From Sipunculus nudus (lineage: Eukaryota > Annelida > Sipuncula > Golfingiida > Sipunculidae), in assembly GCA_026874595.1 (NCBI GenBank), contig CM049314.1, forward strand, positions 24,873,729 through 24,937,728: a DNA stretch of 64,000 nucleotides, written 5' to 3'. A program made the translations under genes and the position numbers. The notes beneath the pieces were generated by a model, which had not been told where the DNA came from, did no database searches, and saw nothing but the letters and a program-made list of their open reading frames with translations. Below are positions 38,171 to 47,600 of the stretch, piece after piece. Positions within the stretch are counted from its first letter, which is position 1, and each line of letters opens with the position of its first letter.

Positions 38171-38624
38171 CTTCCACTAAAGCGTACATAAGAGTTTTTA
38201 GACGCCACTTGAACGTAAGTAAAGAATAGTTGCTGCAGTCACTAATAGACACCGGAATTCTGAGCAAGGTGAGCTGAGTGTACTTTATTCACAATGTACG
38301 ATTCAGAATGCTGGTGCATATATGCAGTACTCCACTTTATTAACATAGAATCTTCATTAAACATCACTTGGACCCCTTCCATGTAAACTGTTTATTTATC
38401 TACCTGCCTGACATGCATATCACTATTTTAAAGTCAGTAAAGGAATATATATCCCCCACATGTTGGCAAATGGGTAGTGGGTGAAGAGAGTACTATATAT
38501 ATAACTAGATTGAGAGACTTTTGTTACCCTTCTGCCTTTCTGCTAGACCATATTTTTAACATTGAACTTGGTTGTATTATCTAAATAGTATAACGCTTTG
38601 TACGCATTAAATAAGGTTAACACG

Positions 38625-38693
<69 letters not shown>

Positions 38694-41600
38694 TTTTGAA
38701 CAAGCTTCAGACAGCCTGTGGGAGTACATGTGTCTCAAATAACCGCGATTATTTCACGTTTGCTCTTTTACAGAGGAATGATTACGTTTCAATTTTCCTG
38801 AAAGCCCTGCAGGATAACCAAGTTGATCTGGTCAAACGGTTTCTGCATACCGGAGTGGTCAGCAGGGGGCATCTCCTGTCTCTATATCGTGACGAATTCG
38901 TAATGCAAATGCTTATTATATACTTAATTATTAATTGTATATAATATTTATGAGACTCGAACGTCAATCGTTATAATAAATTAGAATATGACGTCAGGTT
39001 TTTGTTCCTGAGTAGTTGTCAATGCCACGGACAAGTTGAGAATATCTGATAGCTCAGTTGCGAGACTATCCCTCTCAATGGTTTGTTGTTACGTAAACAA
39101 AAGAGAATTCGATGAACTTTATTTAAATCCTGAACACCAATAGAAAAAAAGATGTAAAATGTATCAGTATTATTTTATTAATTCAAGTGTTCACAATCCT
39201 TCATATTTCGATGCGGTAAAACGATACACTATGCACCGAAAGAGTAGAATGATCGCAAATGTGTAAATGACATACGTACACAGTAAATATGACGGAGATA
39301 AAGTGATAACTACGTCATGGTTTGAAAATTGCTATTTAAATCACAAACAGTTTCTTCTTTCTTGTCTTAGAATCTGGAAGATTCGCTCTCTGGGAAAAAT
39401 AAGGTAAGAGGGCTTTAGCGTCTGATGTTGTTTTCTTGTGCTTCTCCATGAGGTTTACTGACACTTCTGACGTCTTCTACTGTGCCAGGATGATGAGCCC
39501 CTTTCCTTTTCGAAGACCCCGTTTCCGTCCTTTTTCTATTCATAATAAAGCGCAACGCTTCCTCACTCTAAATAATATATATATACCAATATTGACACAA
39601 ATCGTGACCTCACATCACATGTCTTGATTTAATATAGGGGACAAGATATGACACAAAAAACTAACATTTAAAGAACATTTATGAATATCGTTGAATGATG
39701 GATTTAACATCGTTTGCCGTACGACAGGACATGACACTTAAAGTGGTTGGTTCCCTATTGAAGAAACTCGACAGAGATGTTCGTCATAACAGAAACAAGG
39801 TCCAGCCGACAAAGCTAAGGGATATAGATAAAGGTAGGATGGTATTTCATCAAACTCTACAATACAAGGTTAATTTGTCACACTTAAATACTGACAAAGA
39901 ATGGTTGAAAAAAAATGTTCAAATGTTGAATTTCATTGTTTTGTGTAAATGTAATTTTGTGGTCCTTCAACTTCTATAAAGAATGTTCATTCTTAAAAAT
40001 GCAAGCTGATGCGCACTTCTTTAAAAAGAAGTGAACAGGCGTTCCCGTCACACGGTTAGAACCGAATCTTTATACTAATTTTTTCATTCTTATTTCAGGC
40101 TTTGATGTATCACAGCGACTCGTGTTCTTCTGGTGTGTCGTCACAGGGAAAAAGGGCCTAGCACTTCTCTTTTGGGACACGGCAAAGGTATCGGTGCTCA
40201 ACATTAAATGCAAGCCATTCCATTTCGTGGTGTTCATCAGTTTTTTTTTTTTTTGTTTTTGGTGCTTTTAATGCTCATTTTACTCTTATGTGCCAGTCAC
40301 CGAAAAGAACGAATAGTAAGGCAACTTAAAATAAAAGCTTAGATTAAAATGACTAATTTTTCCCTTTAAGTAACTATATTTTATTAGAGTTATGGTGCCA
40401 ACTTTATTAAATATACAGTTGGTCGCTACCAGTCGAAAGCACAGTTGACCCTGTCACTTGAATTCAGTCAAATGTGTCATGACAGAATAGATTTGCTAAA
40501 GATAAATTGTTTCACACAAATAATTCAATATGTTTACGTTAGTCTCATTCAAAGTAATTGCAATGGTTCTTTGTTCATAAACTCACATGGGTAACGGAAT
40601 AAAGTTACATATCTGGAAAAGCTAAGAATCAATGTATACTTTAAAAAAACAGCAACTGGATTGAACTGGAGATTTTTTAAAACATGTCAGGAAGGACTGG
40701 TTCTGGCTCTTATCGCACAGAGATTACTTCAGAGATTACGAGCTATCGAAGATGATTCTGAGGAGCAGAAACAGCTACAGGAAAATGAGAAGTATGGGCT
40801 AATATGTATTTACGGTAGAAACCATTTTACTTTAATATCACTTGGTGTATAACTGATGACAAGTCATATGTTTAAAGCCCCTTTGTGTATATATCTCAAA
40901 CTTTATTGAAACTAAAGCCCTTTTTGTTTATATAGTCTTCACATTAGAATGTGTCAACGAGATGACCAATATAATAGGACCAAATGTCTGTTAAGGCCAC
41001 CCTTGAGTGAACCAAAAGCATTGGTTGTAACTGTGTTTAACTGAACTGTCTAATAAAACCACTTTTGAATTAAGACACCTCTTGGCCGTTTCCATGGGTA
41101 GTCTTATAACACAGGTTTCCCTGTACTTAACAGTCAACAGAAAACAGTCAACAGTTAACAGAACTTTACCAATATATCATGCAGAGTACATGTATTAAAT
41201 ATCGTTGCATAGAAAATAACAATCCAAGGCATCTCAGCGAGTAGGCACGAATTATTTTAGGGATAATATTTAGGTGAACATAAATATTCCTTATAAGGAA
41301 GTATAGTAGAGATGCCACAAGATGAAAAAAGCTATTCATTAATCTCTCTATTATTTACATCATTTTCAGGTTTTTCGCCGACTTCGCGGTGGCCTTCCTA
41401 AATTTCCTTTATAAACAAGACCAAGATCGATGCCGGAATTTGGTTGTGAGAGAAAGCGGAATATTAGAACGGAAGACCGCCCTTGACTTTGCTTATGAAT
41501 GTAACAACCGAAGCTTTGTAGCCCATCCGGTTTGTCAAGGCGTCCTCAACGACATGTGGCGGGGAGAAATTTCCCGGGAAACAAGTTTGTTCAGGGTAGA

Positions 41601-44600
41601 TGTTCCTTTTTATAAAACGTAAATTTTGTGTAGGTACGTACTTGCTTCATAGTCATTTGCATTTTGAATAATTTAAACAGCCCAGTTCTGATATTACACT
41701 TTTGGTATGCCCGTTTGATTTCGGGGATACCCTATAATATGCATATGGTTTCTTTGACCTTTAAAAGAGTTGTAGATAATATATAAATGGTACTTTTAAT
41801 GGAATTGGTAAATTTACCACTGGTCTTTTACAAGTTAAAATGCGGACCTTTATTTCCAATTCTTCGGTTTTCTTTTTTAGTTTTATACTTATCCTCATCT
41901 TGAGTTTATTTGTGTGAATTTCTAACTTTACTACCGTGATTCTTGTTGGATTTGAACCTGTGCCGCTGATTATGCCCATTACTTTACCACACGTCTATGA
42001 ACTAGGATTTTAAAGACTGCGCTCCAAAGAATGAGCTCTGTAATAAAGCTGTTTATTCGGTTGTAGATAATGCTAGCAGTAGTTGTTCCTTTTGTTGCTG
42101 GTTTGATTTTGAAACGCGAACAAAAAGCCCAAGTTCCTGATGATGATGGCGATGACATGGATGAGCCGACACGAGTACGTAAAACAAAGGTTTCAACAAA
42201 TCTATCACAGATATCAAGTACTTTATATACATTTAACCGCTCTATTCACTGTTTTTTTTAACATAAATGCTGCTCCCTTTGAAACAATTTAATATGAACG
42301 GATATTTATTAACTAACAGAGGGTGGGCAGAAATTGTTCATTCTGGATTTGAACCCGTTATGTAATATACCGCATACATAATTCTATGTGCTTTCAATAT
42401 AAATATTATACTTCATAAGGTCATAAGGTCCACTGAGATATTAGTGTTTAAAATAGTGTTTAAATGACATGCTGATGAATTTGTAATAATACCTTTTGAC
42501 AACAACGGCAAAAAAATAATCAGTAAAAAAATAAAAAATAAATTGTTTCGCATTCTGCAGTTTGTTAAATTTGCAACAAACTATTGGCCTGGTCTACCCA
42601 TAAAACATTTTCAGAGAAAGAATTTGCAAGGATCAAGGCTGACAGTCCCACCATCAGGACGATGTTACTACTCATGCCTTCACGTCTACCAGGCACCATT
42701 AGTCAAGCTTATCCTGAACACGGTGAGAACTAATTTTTTATATATGATAAACAAGTGTTTTATTTTAGTTATACCAAACTAAAATATCGAGATCTGTGTT
42801 TAAGAGTCTCCATTTTGTCATTGAAATTACTTGAGTAATCAGCCAGTGTTTTGAATTATTATTGGTGGTTATGAATTCTTTAATGAACTGCCGTTATTTA
42901 TTAATGTTTTAGGTGTTCTTCCTGGCGTTTCTCGTCTTGTTCAGCTTCAGTCTCTGCTGTTTCTTCGACCACATGTTCCACTGGTATGACGGGGTTCTCA
43001 TTGTCTGGGTAACCAGCATGTTTTTCGAAGAGCTACGACAGGTATGTGGTTTTAATAGTGCCTATGATGCATAATATAAACGGAGACGAAAACATTCTTA
43101 TCACAGGTGCAATATTTTATTAATTTTAATGAACCGTGCAAAGTACCCTCTGTTTTAAAAAAAGTGACAAACTCGTAAATAGTGCTTGCCGATAACCAGT
43201 TGATATTCTGACGTCTGCCTTTGGTTTCTCTCTGGGTGTCCCAGTAAATGATAATTAAAAATATATGGGATCTTCCTTCATGATGACGTGTTCTAGTAAT
43301 CTAGAAGATTTTAAGAGCTTCCCACAAAAGCCATGCCTCGACGCTGGGAAGACTTGCATTCCTTAGAATGCATACTTCTAGTCTTTGAAATGCGTTTAGT
43401 TTCTTCTTGTCTACCTGTGTCATTCATTCCCCAGTCTATGAACAATATAATACAGAAAAGACCTATGCTTCTAAATATTCCAGCTCTGGGTTTGTCTTGC
43501 ACCTAGTTAATTTTCATAGTTCATTTGACTAAACTTACGCTTTCCTTGCTGAAGTTCTTCTTCTTTTTGTCCCTTGATTAACCGCCCTCTTAAACCCCCG
43601 CTCCGATTTCAGGAAAGTCCAAATTTGTGGGACATTTATGTCAGCCTCTATTTCCAAGATGAAAATCTGCTGGTTTAAGAACTAAAAAATTGCAACTTTT
43701 TAGAAGTATTTTATAAAAGGAAATATTTATATGCTAGCTTTGTTTTAATCTTAGCTTTGTACTGTAAACCTGAGAGAGAAAATAGTAAAAATAGATGCAT
43801 AAATTGTGGTAAATGTTTTAGCTGTTGTAACATTTTTCTAAACTGAAAATTGGACATACATTTGTTTACTTTGTAGCTGGTGACAATTGAAGGAGAGCGT
43901 GTGATTATTAAGTTAAAGCACTACATATGTGATTTCTGGAACATCCTTGATATATCAGCCGTCATCTTATACGCCACTGCCCTAGTCCTGAGATTTCTAC
44001 CGAGCTCGAGTTGCCCCCACTGTCTGTTGGCGGCACGCATTATCGGCGCGTTCGGCGGTGTGTGCTACTTCCTACGTTTTCTGGATATCTTCTCAGTCAA
44101 TGAACTCCTGGGGCCGAAAGTACTGATGCTCGGTCAAATGGTGAGCAGACTTTACCTTTTAATCTTAAATTTATCAATTTATCTATCAATACCAATGCTG
44201 ATGTCCAGTTCTAGATGTATGAAATTTAATTCCATATACATTTAATGATAACATTCTTTGATTTAACATACAGCTTATTAAGACTGTATACCTTACAAAT
44301 GATAATGATACTTAATACTTTTAATTCTGGCAACCTGTAAATTAAAAATACTTTTGGCCATTTCCAATGATGGTCTCATTACACAGGTTTGGTATTAAAG
44401 GGTGATATTTTATTTTTTTGCAGTGTTTCTTATTTCTGTACAATGACTTCCTCAAAATACAACCTGATGAAATATACCCGTTATTTTATATTCCCTTGTC
44501 AGATGAAGGAGCTGGGAGGCTATGTACTGATTCTTCTAGTGTTGGTATGCGGGTTTGGGGTAGTGAGCCAGGCTTTACTCTTCCCAAACTCTCCCCCAGA

Positions 44601-47600
44601 TGGATCCCTCCTGAAGAACATCCTAAGACGACCGTACTTCCACATATATGGGGAACTCTTTTTTGATGAAGTGGAATGTACGCGATAACATTTCACGTTT
44701 ATCTCCATATAATATACATCCCGTTCATATGGGTTGGTATGGTAATAACATCAGACAGGTGGTAGATTTTGTAAAAGGCATAAATACCAGAAAGCATTCC
44801 TATGGTCAGTTTAACGTGAGCGTAAGTGACACATATCCTTTGCTCAACGTTCAGGTTTAACAGCATGTTTATGAAGGTTATATTACTTCTTTGCATGTGC
44901 ATACGTAATCGTTTGTGACCGATTATACAATAGGAATTCATACACAAGCAATTTAATCGACTATGAAAGAGAACGGTCAGTCATTGATATAAGCGATTAA
45001 TCGGTGCAACATTATTTTATTATCCTTGGAGGATGTTGTAAAGGTATTACTGCCTTTTTGGAAAGCATGCCATGCGGTATTATGCCATGCTTCTCATACT
45101 GAATAATGCGCTTCAATATGAGAAAGCGAAAGCTACGCTACTTGGCTGCCAGTCTGGAATTGTCGATATAAGAAAAGAAACTGCCAACAATGTTGAAGGT
45201 CAGATATATGTTTCAATATAAATCACTTTGTTACATGAACTTGGAACGCTCTGGTAAATTGACTATAATTAAATTATTTTCTTTGCCAGATACAAACTGC
45301 CAAGCAGGAAACTTCTCGCAGGGAGAGAGATGTCCAGACCGAGCCGGAAGTTACGTGGTTCTGGGATTGTTGGCAGTCTACATCCTGTTCACGAACGTCC
45401 TTGTGCTCAACCTCATCATCGCCATGTTCAGGCACGAAGGGAATGAAGTTATACAAGATATTTTTGCATACAGTTTGCGAGCTTTTCGTGTCATTTTACA
45501 GAAAAACTGAGATAAAAATGTTGTTGAAAATAATTGATTATAAATGTTAATAACATACACTTATATGACAGCCCAATGGGGCAATTCTAATTATTAAAAT
45601 CTTCAACTGTTCTTGGCTCTGTAATTTAGGGCCCCGAATGGAAAAATCAGCAAATAAAATATTACTTAATAATTAATACCACAATATTTGTGTATTGATA
45701 TTCTATAAGATCAACAGACAACTTTACAATCTCCTCTTTACCGCAGTTTTACAGTTACAAAGATCCATGAAAATAACAACAAATACTGGCGGATGCAGAG
45801 ATACCACGTGATCAAGGAATTTAACAATCGACCGGTGCTGCCCCCTCCATTCATACTATTCCCTCATATTGCTAGCCTGGTATCGACCATTTTTGGATAT
45901 GGTCCGCAGAAATATGGTAAATTTTGTAAGTAATATTTTTTACAGGAAACTTTTTATATATATTATTCTAGTACAATCAAATTTGTGGCCACCTCATTTT
46001 AGGTATTTTTCTTTGTCATTTTCGTTTAGACGATACCTTATTTTATCTCTTTGAGATGTATCATGGTTTACTCGTTGGTTTGGTCGTATGCAGTTTTACA
46101 TAAAAAGATCTGAACAGGCTTTCTTGTATTTTTTTCGGAGGATTACAATATAACACATGAGGAAATACCTATTTGGAGGTTAGCTAAATCACCGTCATGT
46201 TTATTTCATTGTGATATACAGTCGTATCTTTTCTCTGTTAAATTGACCAATGATAGGTGTTTTTGAAATGTGACAGATTTTTTTTGTGCTTTGTGTCTAG
46301 TTTTATTAGGCGCTGGCGGAGGTTATGGCCTCTGGTCACTTTCCTGTTTGATGAATAAAATGATTATAATACCCGTTATAAATATGGTGAAAAAAATATT
46401 TTTTCGCAACATGGTTAAGGAGAATCAGAAGAGAAAATTCGTTTTTTTATGACTCTGTGAATGGTTGGATGAAGGGTAGACATAGGTAATCTTAAAATGT
46501 CTCAGATCAGTCATAAAAGTGCCGGGCGCCAGCTTTTCCTTGATGTGACACAAATGTAACAATAATTATGCCAGGGATTGGTATTTCCGGCATTATCTTT
46601 TAACACGTGCAACCACATATATTGAGCCGTATGACAGTCATGGATAATCTTACTTCAAGATCCTAGGGCGCAACAAATCACACGGCAAGTCAGAAGTTAT
46701 TACTGGTGGTCATGAGATGTTCATCCGATCATGAAAGCCCACTCGTAATATATGACAGATAATCACAGAAGTGACTGGATATTTATTGGGGATACATAAG
46801 TAAATGCAGGCAAAGATTGGGACTTCAATTAAGAGGTTAGACTAACTGTGTGCGATATTATATGATGGCTGGCAACAGAGTAGCAAAACTGATTGAAAAT
46901 ATATTCAAACTATCTTAAAATAGGGGTTGCCATGAGTGTAGCCAAGAAGAAAAATAAGAAAAAAAAAAATAGTTGATTTAATACTTCATAATGAGTCTCA
47001 GCTATTACATCGAGAGATAAAAGCCAGAAAAACTGCTCAGAAGTGAATATCATGGGCGCAATCTATAGCTTACATCCGCACCAAACAAAATCAATAAACT
47101 TGTAAAATGTGTTGCCGATAGGTGGAACTTTCCTTGAATACGAGATAACACATATTATTCATGTCTTCATGTAAAATTTTAATGATTATTACAAGGTTCC
47201 AAAAATATCCCATATTGGGGTCTTGTGATAAATGAGTAATATTGGGAAGGGGAGGGTCATAGGTGTACATACAGTCATTACAGTTTATGCCGGTCTCAAC
47301 ACCAGGGCTGGCACAGCGCCAAGATTCAGACCAACGGTAGCGGAGTATCGTGAATTTAAAAATTGGATGCACAATGCGATAGCATCCACTTATTGGTCAC
47401 AATGTTGTGCTCTGTAAGACCCTGGTGGTGTAACCCGGAGAATTTTGCTACAAAAAGCAGTGGTTAAAACGAAGGAGATACGGCGCGACTGTAGTGTATA
47501 ACCGTTGCATGAGCCTTGCACCGGTAGCATAGACGTGGACAATTTTAATTATTTTCTTCTTCTGTTGGACTAGGGCTAAGATGAAACATCGGGACAAAGT

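Noticed and set aside
46270-46452. Hydrophobic open frame between exons 24 and 25
   Set aside because: Exons 24 and 25 join in phase without it, and the sequence does not resemble the TRPM C-terminus.
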